A DNA stretch of 64,000 nt from Vibrio splendidus (lineage in GTDB: Bacteria > Pseudomonadota > Gammaproteobacteria > Enterobacterales > Vibrionaceae), in the NCBI RefSeq assembly GCF_024347615.1, contig NZ_AP025508.1, positions 1,364,001 through 1,428,000 of the forward strand. Direction: 5' to 3'. A program made the translations under genes and the position numbers. Every line of letters begins with the position of its first letter. Within the stretch, counting starts at the first letter, position 1. Positions 1 to 12,900 of the stretch are shown here, one piece after another. The notes below the pieces were generated by a model. That model did no database searches, had not been told where the DNA came from, and worked only from the letters and a program-made list of their open reading frames with translations.

Positions 1-1209
1 CAATTGAAGTTCGATGTATTAGACACACCACCCGTCGCGGGACCAGATACCAAAGGAATTCGTGTGGTGGTTTCACATAATAAGGCCAATCAACTGCGTG
101 TAGGAGAACCTGTCTTGCATCATGGCTTCGTGGTGGGTCGGGTTGAGAAAACAAGCTTTGACTATGAAAAGAAAGAGGGTAAATACCAACTATTTATCTT
201 TGCACCTTATGATGGCCTGATTTTCGAAAAAACGCAGTTTTGGCTATCTTCTGGAATCGATGTGAAGTTTGGTGCGAATGGTTTAGATGTTAACTTTGCA
301 TCAATAGAAAGCATCCTGACTGGTGGTGTGAGCTTTGATGTAGCCGAGAGTATTAAGCCTGGATTGCAGATAAAAAAGAACCTTCAAGAGTACACACTGT
401 ACGACAATTACGACGCGGTTCTACAAGGTAAGTACACGACATCGATCAAGTATGTGTTGCTATTTGAAGAATCGGTTCGAGGTTTAAGGAAAGGGGCTCC
501 AGTGGAGTATCGTGGTGTCAGGATTGGCACTGTGGATACGGTGCCGTTACAAATTCGCATGGATAAAGATGGTAAGGTCTCGAACCGTATTCCTATCTTA
601 ATCAAGCTGGAAATAGAACGAGTTTCTGAAGTCTTTAGAGCCGTGAATGCCGAAGCCTTTGCTGAACGCGTCAAGCTGCAAATGGGCGAAGGGTTAAGAG
701 CAACCTTGAAAACGGGTAACTTGCTCACGGGAGCGCTGTTTGTCGACATTAATTTTTATGAAGATGAGGAGACTTACGAACCCAGAGAGTTTGATGGTTA
801 CCCTGTGTTCCCGGTTGTCGCGGGTGGTCTAACCGAAATTCAAAATCAGATCACCGATTTCTTAACCAAGATTAACGAGCTACCGTTAGACGCGACTATC
901 GCCAATTTAAACGGATCGCTTGCATCATTAGATACTACCTTGAAGAGTGTCGATCAACTGATGGGTAGTGAAGGCGCAAAAGCGTTACCACAAGATCTGA
1001 GTGACACCATGAAGCAACTTGAGGCGACATTAGAGAGTTACGATGATGACTCCGACGCTTACAAGCAATTGATCAGTGCATCTGAAGAGTTAGAACATGT
1101 GTTAAAAGAGCTTCGCCCACTGATTAAAGTGCTGAACGACAAACCGAATGCGTTAGTGTTCGGTAGCGAAGTAGAAGAAGACCCGATTCCAGTTAAGGGA
1201 GTGGAATAA
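1..1209 (+). CDS. pqiB: PqiB, MCE-domain intermembrane transport protein (5' truncated by window)
   Basis: The frame is open from the first base, so only the C-terminal ~402 residues of a ~550-residue protein are present. What remains is one MCE/MlaD-type domain (roughly residues 10-110), another at about 145-255, and then a helical, coiled-coil-prone tail (about 275-380) ending in the PqiB-like stretch LNDKPNALVFGS. Family knowledge: PqiB forms stacked MCE rings and a long helical tube bridging inner and outer membranes for lipid transport, together with the membrane protein PqiA and lipoprotein PqiC. The stop codon overlaps the ATG of the following pqiC by one base (TAATG), so the two are translationally coupled. 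pqiA should lie to the left of the window. Confidence 0.93.
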   Translation, partial: QLKFDVLDTPPVAGPDTKGIRVVVSHNKANQLRVGEPVLHHGFVVGRVEKTSFDYEKKEGKYQLFIFAPYDGLIFEKTQFWLSSGIDVKFGANGLDVNFASIESILTGGVSFDVAESIKPGLQIKKNLQEYTLYDNYDAVLQGKYTTSIKYVLLFEESVRGLRKGAPVEYRGVRIGTVDTVPLQIRMDKDGKVSNRIPILIKLEIERVSEVFRAVNAEAFAERVKLQMGEGLRATLKTGNLLTGALFVDINFYEDEETYEPREFDGYPVFPVVAGGLTEIQNQITDFLTKINELPLDATIANLNGSLASLDTTLKSVDQLMGSEGAKALPQDLSDTMKQLEATLESYDDDSDAYKQLISASEELEHVLKELRPLIKVLNDKPNALVFGSEVEEDPIPVKGVE

Positions 1210-1712
1210 TGAGAAAGCAATTTATATCACTGGTTGTGTCAGTCGGGCTCTTGGGGTGCGCAGCGCCTACTGATGGTACTAACGCGTACCTCTTGCCTGA
1301 AAGTACATTGGATAAACCGATCTTTAAGGTCAAAACTAGTGTTGATTTGCCGGATTACCTCGACACGATAGGAATAGCTTATCGCAAGTCTGAGAATGAA
1401 TTGGTGTCTGCGCGTAAACACGTTTGGGCGGAAAACCTTGAAGGGTTGCTTGAAGAGCGGGTCAATACTTCTGATACATCAGGAGAGCCCGAAAGAGAGT
1501 TGACTATAACCTTTGAGCAGTTCAATGGTTCTTATACCGGAAACGCAGAAGTGAAAGGAACTTGGGTATTGAGCGACCAAGATACAGTACTTGCGCGTGC
1601 CGACTTCGAATCCAAAGTACCCTTGAAAGAAGCGGGTTATGAAGCACTTGTTGAAGCCCTAGGTGAAGGGTTAGATACGGTGTTATCTGAGATACAGACG
1701 CAATTGCCTTAG
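1209..1712 (+). CDS. pqiC: PqiC, outer-membrane lipoprotein partner of PqiB
   Basis: This 167-residue protein starts with a short lipoprotein signal (MRKQFISLVVSVGLLGCAAP) whose lipobox LLGC predicts lipidation of Cys17. Length and position directly after pqiB match the PqiC/ABC-transport auxiliary lipoprotein family, which anchors the PqiB tube to the outer membrane. The ATG overlaps the pqiB stop by one base. A hairpin terminator follows about 90 bp downstream, so this should be the last gene of the pqi operon. The assignment rests on lipobox, size and synteny; the body sequence itself is not strongly motif-bearing. Confidence 0.88.
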   Translation: MRKQFISLVVSVGLLGCAAPTDGTNAYLLPESTLDKPIFKVKTSVDLPDYLDTIGIAYRKSENELVSARKHVWAENLEGLLEERVNTSDTSGEPERELTITFEQFNGSYTGNAEVKGTWVLSDQDTVLARADFESKVPLKEAGYEALVEALGEGLDTVLSEIQTQLP

Positions 1713-1800
1713 GTGTCTGTCAGTGTGAATACCGCTGGTAGTTATCTGGCTAATTGACTTATTCACCCGATTACTATTGGGTAGCCTCTCGGAGAATTAA

Positions 1801-1830
1801 AAAGCCACCTATTGTTTGGTGGCTGTTTAT
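1801..1830 (+). terminator. Rho-independent terminator after pqiC
   Basis: A 7-bp stem (AGCCACC/GGTGGCT, 1803-1809 with 1818-1824) has an 8-nt loop and is flanked by an A-run upstream and a short T-rich stretch downstream. It lies between the convergent pqiC and the duplicated HTH gene and may serve both strands. Confidence 0.7.
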
Positions 1831-1849
1831 ATCCAGTAAACCTGAGTCG

Positions 1850-3709
1850 TTAACCATATTTATTAATAAATGCGATAACATTCTTGTTACTCAGTAATTC
1901 GATTTTGTCGATAGTCAGTACGCAATAGCGGTAGTTTTTGTTTTTGAAGGTGATGTTCGACTTTTGTTCTGTTGGTTCTGAAAACTTCCATATTTCAAAT
2001 CCGATGTTCTTCATAAGTTCCAATGCACTTGGGTTCTTTATGATCATGGAATACTTTTTAATCTTAGTATTTCTTGCAAGAAGCTTCATATCGGAAATTA
2101 GGTTCGCAATAGATTGTTCGCGCTTTTCAGAGTGACCGCTAACCACAATGTAATTTAAGTTCTGGTTAGAATCTAAAGAGCAAGCTTGCTTAATATGCAG
2201 ATGTTTATTTTGATATTGCTCGAATACCTCTTCGTTGAAGAAAAAACCTAGGCTATGACTAACAATATCGCCATTAACATCGACCATTTTTCGGCCATGC
2301 GCCTTTTTTTCACTGCAATAGAGGAACAGATCGATAGTATCAAGAGCTGAAGGATCCACCTTTGTATATTGTGAAATCAGCTTTATTCTATCTATTACTG
2401 CTTTGTCATTCTGATCTGTCATTAGTGGCATGATCTGACAGTCGCAGCCTTCTTCTATTTCCCCTTTAGTGATAGACGATATTCGGCTTTGAAACGAAAA
2501 GAACCTCTCACGAAGGAAGTCTTCAAGTAGTGCACGGTCTTCGTTATCTTCTGAATCAAAGGATTTCAACGTTGTATACAAGTCCAGACCAAGGCAGTCC
2601 AATAGCTTTAGGGCTTTGTAATTACTTGGCTTTACTTTGCTATTTTCCCATCGATTTATCGTTACGACATCTACAGAGCTGAATTCATCATCTAAGTGAT
2701 TAATGTATGCCGCAAAATCCTTTTGCGTTAACTTCAATTTCTTGCGCGCTTCGCGCAGTAATTGCGGAAATTTCATCATGGTAGAATATTCATCTTTGAT
2801 TAGTGACATTACGTTCCGATTCGTCAGATAGTCTATTTTATCAATCGTTAATATACAGTAGCTATAATATTTATTTTTGAATGTAATATTACATTTTTTA
2901 GCAGAAGGTTCTGAAAATTTAAATACTTCAAATCCCACACTCTTCAAGAGTCTCATCATATTGGGGTCTTTTACTAAAACAGAATATTTTTTAATGTTTT
3001 TGTTCTGAGAAAGTAACTGTATATCTGAAACTATATGCTCAATAACATGATCTTTTGTCTCTGAGTGTGAGCTTATATTAAAATAATTTATGCTTTTGCT
3101 TGAATTTAAAGAGCAGGCCATTCTTAGATCTAGCTCTTGAGTTTTTAATGTCTCAAATTGATGGTCTTCAAAGAAAAAGCCTACGTTGTGACTCACAATG
3201 TCGCCATCAACATTGATCAGCTTGTGACCATGTGCTTTTTTCTCACAGTAGTAGAGATATAAATCAATTTGGTCCAGTGGCGAAATATCGACTTTTGTGA
3301 ATTTAGAAAGTAGTTTGATTCTGTCGATAACGCCAGTGTCACACGGCTCTGACATTAAAGGCAGTGACTTAAAGTTGCGTTCGCCTTGTTGTTGATTCAG
3401 GCCTGATAGAGCTGAAATTCTACTTTGAAATGAGCCATAGGATTCGTTTAAAAACAGTTCGATTAGTGTGTCTTTTTGTTCGGACTTAAAGCTCTTTATT
3501 GTCTCAAACAAATCTCCGCCAAGGTACTGTAATATCTTGAGTGCTTTGTATGTACTAGGTTTTACCTTACTGTTTTCCCAACGATTTATCGTTACGACGT
3601 CAACCGCATTAAACTCATCGTCCAGCTGATTTAAGTAGGTTGCAAACTCTGTTTGTGTAAATTGAAGTTCCTTTCTGAAGTTACGTAACAACTGTGAAAA
3701 CTCACTCAT
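1850..3709 (-). CDS. Tandemly duplicated XRE-type HTH protein in a single reading frame
   Basis: The 619-residue product is two related ~310-residue copies joined head to tail. Copy 1 is residues 1-310 and copy 2 begins at the Met-Met of residues 311-312. Each copy opens with an XRE-like helix-turn-helix of about 70 residues ending in the shared core VDVVTINRWENSKVKPS. Each continues with a region containing IDRIKL and a Lys-Lys-Ala-His-Gly motif (EKKAHG) before an IVSH stretch, and ends with a Cys/Tyr-rich segment (NITFKNK.Y.YC.LTIDKI). The C-terminal half has the feel of a GNAT-like or ligand-sensing fold, but I cannot assign it. The gene is transcribed divergently from the giant-repeat operon, so it could regulate that operon; this is inference from position. 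Whether one fused protein or two products are made (an internal start at 2779 is possible) is unknown. Confidence 0.85.
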   Translation of the reverse strand: MSEFSQLLRNFRKELQFTQTEFATYLNQLDDEFNAVDVVTINRWENSKVKPSTYKALKILQYLGGDLFETIKSFKSEQKDTLIELFLNESYGSFQSRISALSGLNQQQGERNFKSLPLMSEPCDTGVIDRIKLLSKFTKVDISPLDQIDLYLYYCEKKAHGHKLINVDGDIVSHNVGFFFEDHQFETLKTQELDLRMACSLNSSKSINYFNISSHSETKDHVIEHIVSDIQLLSQNKNIKKYSVLVKDPNMMRLLKSVGFEVFKFSEPSAKKCNITFKNKYYSYCILTIDKIDYLTNRNVMSLIKDEYSTMMKFPQLLREARKKLKLTQKDFAAYINHLDDEFSSVDVVTINRWENSKVKPSNYKALKLLDCLGLDLYTTLKSFDSEDNEDRALLEDFLRERFFSFQSRISSITKGEIEEGCDCQIMPLMTDQNDKAVIDRIKLISQYTKVDPSALDTIDLFLYCSEKKAHGRKMVDVNGDIVSHSLGFFFNEEVFEQYQNKHLHIKQACSLDSNQNLNYIVVSGHSEKREQSIANLISDMKLLARNTKIKKYSMIIKNPSALELMKNIGFEIWKFSEPTEQKSNITFKNKNYRYCVLTIDKIELLSNKNVIAFINKYG

Positions 3710-3934
3710 TAAAACATTAACCTTCTGATAATTAACTCAATGTCTTGATTCTAATTTAGACATCAGACTCTCTATTTAACATCTTCAGTAATTTGTTTTT
3801 TACGGATGTTAATTGTTCGGATTATTTGAACTGTATGTTGCGCATGTCCCTAACAGGCTAAGTGCCAAATTAGTGACGTCAAATCTATGGCTTTTTGCCT
3901 AGACGCTTGTCAATCTACTGTGAAGTGCGCGTTA
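3710..3934. promoter_or_regulatory. Divergent promoter region between duplicated HTH gene and giant-repeat operon
   Basis: This AT-rich spacer of about 225 bp must carry both divergent promoters. It contains an imperfect inverted repeat TGTCT-(12)-AGACA at 3741-3762, just upstream of the HTH gene start, which is a plausible but unproven operator. An alternative in-frame ATG for the giant protein lies at 3887. No convincing -35/-10 pair stood out by eye. Confidence 0.35.
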
Positions 3935-6900
3935 ATGTTCAGATACAATCTTGCCTTTTTCTTATCCATTCTATTGTTTCCATTTGCCTCCTATGCGGAC
4001 ACAACGGGTCTTGTTATGGATCTGTCTGTTGACAGCGCGTCTTACGACAACGACCAAGAGGTGGCTTATACGCTTGTTTTAACGAATGAGTCGGATAAAG
4101 CTATCGCTGAGTTGGACGTTAAAGATGAGCTGTTAAATATCTTAACGACAGATGACCAAAGGAATAATGTCAACGCGTTCTCGCAAGTCTCGACTCAAGC
4201 GCAATCCTCCTTCCTTTCATCTCCAGGTGATTACAGTCGCTTCGGAAACTTAGATGCATCAGGTGTGCGTATTGCGGCTGGTGGGTCGGTGACCTACACC
4301 ATGGTCGCCACCGTTTCTGCTGACGCAGCCGGTACGATTGATAACGTCGCAAGTGCGAGCACTGGACTGTTGGATGCTGTTGAATCAAATACAGAATCCA
4401 TTCAGCGTGGCGTGTATCAACACGATGTTGTTGTTTCGGTCGATAAGGCGAACTATCAACTCAATAACAAACTCACCTATAAGATTAAGGTTTCGAATAC
4501 TGGCGATACGTTTATTCAGACGCTCGACGTTCAAGATGTCCTTTCAGACATAAAGGCACTCGATATTGAAGGGGCTTTGCAACAAGCCTTTACTGACAAC
4601 GTTAACTCAGTCAGCAAGGTTGAAGGCAGCAAGAGCGAACCAGGCACCTTCGCCGAATCAGGGGACTTATCAGTAAGTGGTGCGTCGATTGATATAGGCG
4701 GATCTGTGACTTACGAAATTCAAGCGACCGTTGCCGACAGTTTAGTCGGCGACATTGTTAATGACGACATAACTGCTGAAACACGCGATGACTTGGTCAC
4801 AGTTGATGAGGTTATCACTCCGCCCACTGAGCCTAGTATCACCCTGACACATACCTTGAACCAATCGGATAGCTACCTAGTCGACGATGAGTTTTCCTAT
4901 ACGGTCACGGTTGCCAACCAAGCAAACTCCGGTATTGCTTACCATTATTCGGTTCAGCAGTTTCTTGCAGATCTTGAAACCGATCTAGGTAACGATGTCA
5001 GCAACGAAAAGAACGCAACTGACACGGTTGGTAATCCTTACGATTTTTGGACCAATGAAGTGACCTCGATTGGTTCTAATAGCCTTTCTGAACTCAATGC
5101 ATCTGGAAAGGAGTCCAACAAGTCACTAGAAGACAAAGTGTCGATCTATCCCGGTGAGCAGATTGTTTATTCCGTTGTGGTGGACGTTAGCCCTGTGTCT
5201 ATTGGTCAAATTCCCCAAGTTGCTGCCCGAGTGGTTGATGCTGATGGCCTCGCGGATTCTGGCGATGCTTTGGCTAATATTCTTGATTCGAAAGACGTTC
5301 TGACAACGTCATCAAGTCAAATTACACGTAATAAGAACACCACAGATACTACTTATGTTCCGGGGATAGCCGGTGATAACGAAGTGGTCTATGACATTGT
5401 TATTTCTAACAAGGACACAGAGTTTTTTGCCAACGATATTGAAGTTGTCGATAAATTTGCTTGTATCGTGACAGAGCAAGCGGATGGCTCTAACGCTTCA
5501 GCATTTTCCGAGTGGAAGCTTGAAGTCGCCGATAGAAGTGGTGACGGATCGAACTATGGCTCATTTAATTACAATACTTGGACAACAAACGACATCAATT
5601 TGAAAGTCGACCTCGCACCTGAGGGTTTCGTTCATTATAAGCTGACCGCAAAAGTGGCAGACACCAGTGTGGGGCAGATTGTTGATGATGGTACCGATGC
5701 GGGCTTGTGCTTAGGGGATAACTTAGGCGAGTCAGGCTCTGGTGTACAAATGCCAAACTCGAAATTAAAAGTCCAAAAGGAAGTGGATTCTCGTTACTAC
5801 TCAGCTGGCGGTACCCTGAACTACGACATCACGGTAGAGAATAACGGTGACGGCTACGCGATTGATGTACCGGTTTATGATGATTTAGTGTCTGTCATGA
5901 CTCAGTCTATTAACGATACACCGACGAAAGCATATTTGAGCTGGGTTATTACTGCGAAATCCTATGCCTCTGACGGCTCAATTTCGACAAACAGTGATCC
6001 CGGCTTTACTGGTCAAATTGAAGGTAATCAAAGCAATAAACTTATCTTGGACGAGAAGGCTAAGTTGGCCCCACACGATAAGATCGTTTATAGCATTGCA
6101 GCGGTCGTAAACCCCATTGCCGATGATGAAATTCGTAATGAAGTGACGGTCGACAGCGTGCTTTATTCCGATAGAGGCTCATACCCACGAGATTACTACT
6201 TAGTATTGGATAAGCGTGTTGATGGTCATAACGAACAGAACGCGTATACCGACACCACCAATACTGTCACTTATACGATCAGCATTACCAACCCAGCAGG
6301 GAACGGTTTCGCCTCTAACATCAATGTCAAAGATGAAATCAGCACCATAGAAGCTGAGTTACTTCACGAGCCGGATGAAACTAAGCCCGTGTTCTCTTCG
6401 TGGACGATCAGTGCAGAAAGAGAGGCAGACTCCCCGTGGGTGAAAGCCGTGACTGACCCTGGATCGTTCTCGGATAATAATGATCTGGATGCCAACGCTC
6501 AGATCCCGCCAGGTGCGACGATTACTTATACCATTGTTGGGACACTCGATCGTAGTGTCGACAGTGAGATTCTTTGGGGAGCATTCACCAATACCGCAAC
6601 AGTGACGGGACCAGATACTAATCTATCGGATACGGTACGTACCTATCCTAGCGAACCGAATCTTGTAGTCGCTAAGACCGCTCAAAATACCGACTTTGTT
6701 GTAGGTGAGCGCGCTACGTTCGATATTTATATCTATAACCGAGGCACCGGCTACGCAAATGACGCAACGGTACAAGATAGCATTTCAGCACTTAATTTCT
6801 TTGATAGCTGGACAATTGTAGGTTCGACCAACACCGATAAACCGGGTTCTCGTTACGGTGACATTGCTAACGACACTGACATCAATACCGACGTTGATAT

Positions 6901-9900
6901 CACTCCCGGAGGGTGGGTTCACTATGAGGTGAGCGGCATTGTTAAGTCTGACTATGAAGAAGAACAAGTATCGAACCGTGTTGATGTTTACGATCCTATT
7001 ACAGACCGTGACCACAGCTCTTCCGCTCAGATAGATAACTCACACAGTACCTATGACATCAATGTCTCACTAGCTAAAACGACCGATGTAGTCCGTTACA
7101 CGCCGGGTGAAGATCTCACCTACACCATCGTTATTGGCAATAACAGCGACACTGATGAGACCGATCTTATCTTCATGGATCGCCTGAGTGAGATCACTAC
7201 TACGCTAGCGAATGATAAAGATGGTGAAGTAGAAGATGTTCTTAATCAAAACCCGTTTGACTATTGGTCTGTGGATACTGGCGCGGGTTTCGGCCCGAAT
7301 ACCACTGATGATGTGGAGTTCCCAGTTTCAATTCCTGCCAAAGACTTTGTCACGGTGCGCATTAAGGCGCATGTCAAAGACAGTGCGGTGTCTAACGGTG
7401 TCGCTGACAGAGACGGCGGCATAATCCGCAACGAAGCAGTGCTGATTCATGACGATAATGCCGGTTGTACTGACGATTGTGAGTATGCCAAACGTGCCGT
7501 GGCTGAAAACCATCAAGTGCACAACAGTGGTGGTGTAGTTCGTACAACCAATATTAACCGTTACTCTCCGGGCGATGAGTTGACGTATACCATCAGATAC
7601 AACTCTCAAGATGGACACGGTTATCGAAACAACGTTGACGTTAACGAACTGATTAATGACATATCAGTAGAGCTACAAGATGGCAATTCGGGTAATCCAT
7701 TTTTCGATGACTCGGTAGGTTCAAACAAGTTTACGGTAGCAGTTGCTAAGAGTGATCCTGCGAACGCGGGTACAACCGATGGTACCAAAGACGGTGATGT
7801 TGCGAACGACACTGACATCGTAACCTCGATTGATATCGATGCTGGCGAAGACGTGACTTACACAGTAACAGGTATAGTAAGACCGGATGCGGTCGGTGAT
7901 ATTCATTACCGAGATACCGTCGTGATTCCCGATGACTACCATTTAGATTTTGATAAAACGACTGATGAAGTGGTGTACGAGCCAGCTCAAACCGTGACCT
8001 ATCACTTAGTGATTGAGAATGACGGCAAAGGTAACGCTCACGATATTCCAATCGTCGATAACCTCGAAGATATTACGGTCAGCTTAGTGGACGGTAATAC
8101 AGGGCCAGCGTATTCAGATTGGACCATCACATCGATCGCAACTGGAACCGATTCTGAGTATGTGGATGCGGGCGCAGGTGCTGGCAATGTTTACACATCA
8201 ACCAACAGCAACCTAAATGTTGAAGCCGATATTCCGATGGGTGCTAAGCTTGAGTACCAAGTTGTCGCGACCATCAATGACAAAGCCAATGGCGATGTTG
8301 TTAACGTTCTAACCGTTGATGGCGACACCATTTCTCATGATATTTCGCAAACTGGACGCCAAATTGATTACGAAAAAAACATTCTGGCTTACTACGACAC
8401 GAATGATAATGAGTTAGTTGGTGCTACCAATTACATGCCTGGCGGCTACATCGAGTATGAAATCCTAATCGAGAACATCGCATCGGCACACGTTGATGAC
8501 ATCAGTTTACGAGATGACATCGACCAAATAACCACACAATATTTCGATGGTAGTCGTGGTCCTGCCTTTGATCGTTGGGAGATTGAAACGTCTTCAGATA
8601 GCTCAGGGATTTCTAACCCCGATGTTGATAACTCAATCCAAGACAATAAGCCGATTGATACTCACTTCGATATCTCGGCAGACAACTTTGGCCGAGCTGC
8701 ATCGTCAGCGTTTGTCCGTTATGTCATAAAAGCCAAGATCAGTCCGAAAGCGGTTGGTTCTTTTACTAATAAAGCTTATATCGATGAAGATGACGGTAAC
8801 CAATTTATTGCGGTTTCTCCTCCTACGTCGATGGCGGATCCTGAAGTCACGTTCTCTAAAAAAGCCTTTTATGATTCAGGCTTCTCTTCGCAAAAAACTG
8901 AATATTCTCAAGCTTCTGGTGAGAGTGAGGTTTATTACCGCGTTGAGATTAAGAATGCGGGTGATGGTATAGAATATGGTTCTCGCCTAGAAGATGCGAT
9001 TTCGGAAATTCAAACTCGTATTGCAGAAGACAGCACCACCGCAGGTGGTGATCCTGTTGGACAACCGTTCTTGGCTGGCTGGGAAGTTAGCCTAGATAAA
9101 ACGGCTGCGACAGGCTCTATTACCGACGCGATTGACTTTGTTCCGGGCAATAACATCAATATTGATAACGACATTGTTATCGCGCCTCAAGAAAGCCTAA
9201 CGTTCACTATTCATGCTCAAATTCGTGAAGATGCATTGGGTGACATTCAAAATAAAGCGACGTATGACGGTAGTGCTCGAACAGCGAATTTAATGCCGCT
9301 TGAAAATAATACCAGTGTTGAAAAACGTGTTGTGTCGATCAATGGTAACCCGTTCAATGATGGTGATACCTATCTTCCGGGTGACGAAGTTGAGTATGAA
9401 TTTGTAGTCACAAACCCGGAAAACGGTTGGGCGAATGATATTCAGATCAAAGACACAATCACAGACATTCAAGTCGAAGTGATTGGAGGTAAAACGGAAT
9501 CCGCTTTTGTTTCTGGCGATATCACCCATGAAGTCAGCAATGGTATTGATGCCAACGCTGATACTTATGTACCAAGCTACAACACCAGCGGCAACCTTGA
9601 CATTGAAACCGATATTGCCGCGGGAGAAGTGCTGACCTTTAACTTAACCGGTGTCGTTCGTGATGATGCTTTGGGCACGATTGATGCGAACCAAGTGACC
9701 GCAGGAAGTGGCTCTGCAACGTCGCAAGTGATACCACCTAAAGATGCTGAGCTCGATTACTTCAAAACCTTGGTGTATACCGATGGTGAATCGGCAGGGT
9801 GTTCTGTTCCTTCAAACGATGGCAGCGGTTGTACTTACGCACCACGTGGTGATGTTGAGTATCAAGTTACGTTAGATAACACAGGCGATAGCATCGCAAA

Positions 9901-12900
9901 TGATGTGAGCGTTATCGATGCGATTCACACCATTAAAACCGAAGATGGCGATGATGCGTTCTCTAGCTGGACAACGGCTATTGCGGTTGAACCTGTTGGC
10001 ACTTATGACGTGCAAGGTAACTACAACGGTAGCGTCCCATTGAATGCAACTGTCGATCTTCGTCCTGGTGAGCGTATTGTGTTTGACGTGAAAGGCACCG
10101 TGTCGACTTCAGCAACAGGCACTATTACCAACACGGCGCAAGTGAACGGTGATAACACCAACGACATCGTACTTGATCCGGGCCGCTCGAATATCCTGAT
10201 TGATAAATGGACGGATACGCCTGAGTACGTGCCGGGTGGAACAGTGAATTACTACATAGACATCACCAATGACGATGTGGATTCTGGCCTGTTTTCGATT
10301 CGTGACATCATCAGCGGCTTTGAAGTCGAAACCGTCGATGGCTCAATGAAAACGGCATTGACAGAATGGACGGTTGATTACGATGTGCTTTATAACTCGG
10401 CGCCGTCAGATCTCAACGCTAATGACTTCTCAGAGCTTGATAAGCTAGTTGGTCAAAACAGTCCAGACATCGATTTACCTGTCGAATCGATCAAGATGGC
10501 AGGGCGTGACGATGCCGGGACGGGTGGTGGTGATAAGTACACAGCTGTCCGTATTCACGTTCAAGGCAAGGTTCGTGATGATGCGATTGGGCGCTTTACC
10601 AATACGGCTTATCTACGACATGGTTTGGACGATTCGAAGATCGCTCGCTTACGAGAAGGCTTTATCACTCCGAAGTCGGGTCAATTGGTTCTAACCAAAG
10701 AGACGACGCCAATTGCAGAACCTGATGCCAAATACCAACCGGGTCAACCAATTTCCTACAAGATCACTGTGGCTAACACGGGTGAAGGTTACCTTGTCGA
10801 TCAGGTTCTAACAGATCGTATCGACACCATCATGACAGAGGTGGCTAACAGCCCAGATCAAGAGCAAGCGTTGACAGGTAATTGGATCATTAGCGACGAA
10901 CAGCTTGATGGCAGTGGCGATCCAGCCCTGAACGCTCGCAAAGATGTGGTTAATAACGCACAGGGTTATAGTGCGACTTACAGCATTCACCCGGGTGACA
11001 GTTATTCATTTGTCGTGACCAACACTGTTAATGATAAGGCCAAAGGCGAGATCACTAACGTCGTTAAAGTTGATAGCGACGACGGTGAGCACTCTGCAGA
11101 CGCGACCTATATTCCAGAAGACGCGCAAGTTGAGATCACTAAAGAGGTCGATAAAGCAGAGTACCTTCCGGGAGAGGCACTTCAGTACACCGTAACTGTT
11201 AAGAACAACGGCTTAGGTTGGGCTGAAGATGTTGCTATTGAAGATGCTCTGAAGTCGGTTGAAACCACGATTGCAGGCGGTAGGACTGAACAAGCTTTTG
11301 ACCCTGCTTCAATCCAAATATCTGCGGTATCGACAACGGGTGAAACCCCAGTACCGGATGCAACCCGTGGTGAAGACCTCGATGAGACGCTCGATATTGC
11401 GCCTCAAGACAGCATTGTTTTCACGATTCAAGTGATGACTAATCCGTTGGCGACAGGCGATATTACTAACATCGCATCAGCGACCTTTGACGGCACAACA
11501 TTTGATGACAGTGCTACCAGTACACCAGTGTTGGCGACGGTTTCGGTCAAGAAGACGGTTGATACGCCATCGTATGAAGTAACCAAGCTGATTAACTACG
11601 ACATCACCGTAACCAACAGCTCTGATGCGTTTGCATCTGGTGTTCAACTTCAAGACATCATCAGTGACATTCAAGTCGACACGACGGCTGATAAACAAGA
11701 GTCGGCATTCCTGCTTTGGGAAGTGAGCTTTGAAGCTTCCGACGATCGCTCTGTTGTCACTCCCAAGACGTTCGACTTGAGTGAAGACATCGATGTGAGT
11801 ATGGATGTTGCGCCACAGAGCACTGTGACTTTCCATGTTAAGGCGTTAATTCGCACGACAGCGATTGGTGATATCAGCAATACGGCGACCATCACTTACA
11901 ACGGTGCCCCACAAGACTCTGTAGTGATTATCACACCGAAAGAGGCGGAGTTTGTTGCGACGAAAACCAACGTGCAAACCGAATATGAGCCGGGTGGTGA
12001 GCTTGAGTTCCTGATCACCATTGAAAACACCTCGAACAACTACATCAGTGACTTAAGTGTTGTTGATGATATGGAGTCGATTGAGGTCGCATACTACAAC
12101 GGATCGACGGGGCCTGCTTTTGTGGTTGGTTCCACTTCTTTGGTGGTCGATTCAACCACAATAGGCACCACTACCGAGCAAGTTAGTCCGACGGAGTACA
12201 ACGTAGATATCGCGCCGCACGGCACAGTTGTGTTCCGCTCAAAAGGCACCGTAGTCGACACCGCAACTGGACACATCATTAATACCGCGCAAGTGGACGG
12301 CGGCGATGTTATCAGTCCTCCAGTTCACACCGTGGCGGCTGTGGTTCAAGCTGAGTTGTTTACCGATGCCCCGTATTACGTACCGGGAGAACAAGTTGAG
12401 TATCACTTAGTGGTGCAAAATATTGGTCGTGGTATAGCTAAAGATGTCGCGCTTTACACCCAGTTCTCTGAATCCATGGGTGATCATATTGATGGTGATT
12501 TTAGTAATGCGTTTGATAAATGGACACTAACGGCAACATCAGAAGGGGCTGAAACTCAACCGGGCACCTTTGATAACGACAAAGACCTGTTCACCTTGGT
12601 CGACATCGCGCCGGGCGGCAATATTGATTACACGTTCACATTGACGGTCAATGAAGACATGCTGACTAACATCGATGTGCTTGGTTACTACCTCGACTTA
12701 ACCGGTAGTCCAGCGATGCGCGCTCGTTCTAAGGGCATGTTGGCGTCTGAAACCTCGATGCAGGCAGTGGCAGACCAAGTATCTGCTTTGGATTTGCCGC
12801 CAGTGGGTGCTGATCTGGTTGTTGAAAAACGTTCTGATAAGCCTGAATACACCGAAGATGACGACAGTGTCACTTATTACTTAGCCGTGACCAACAACGG

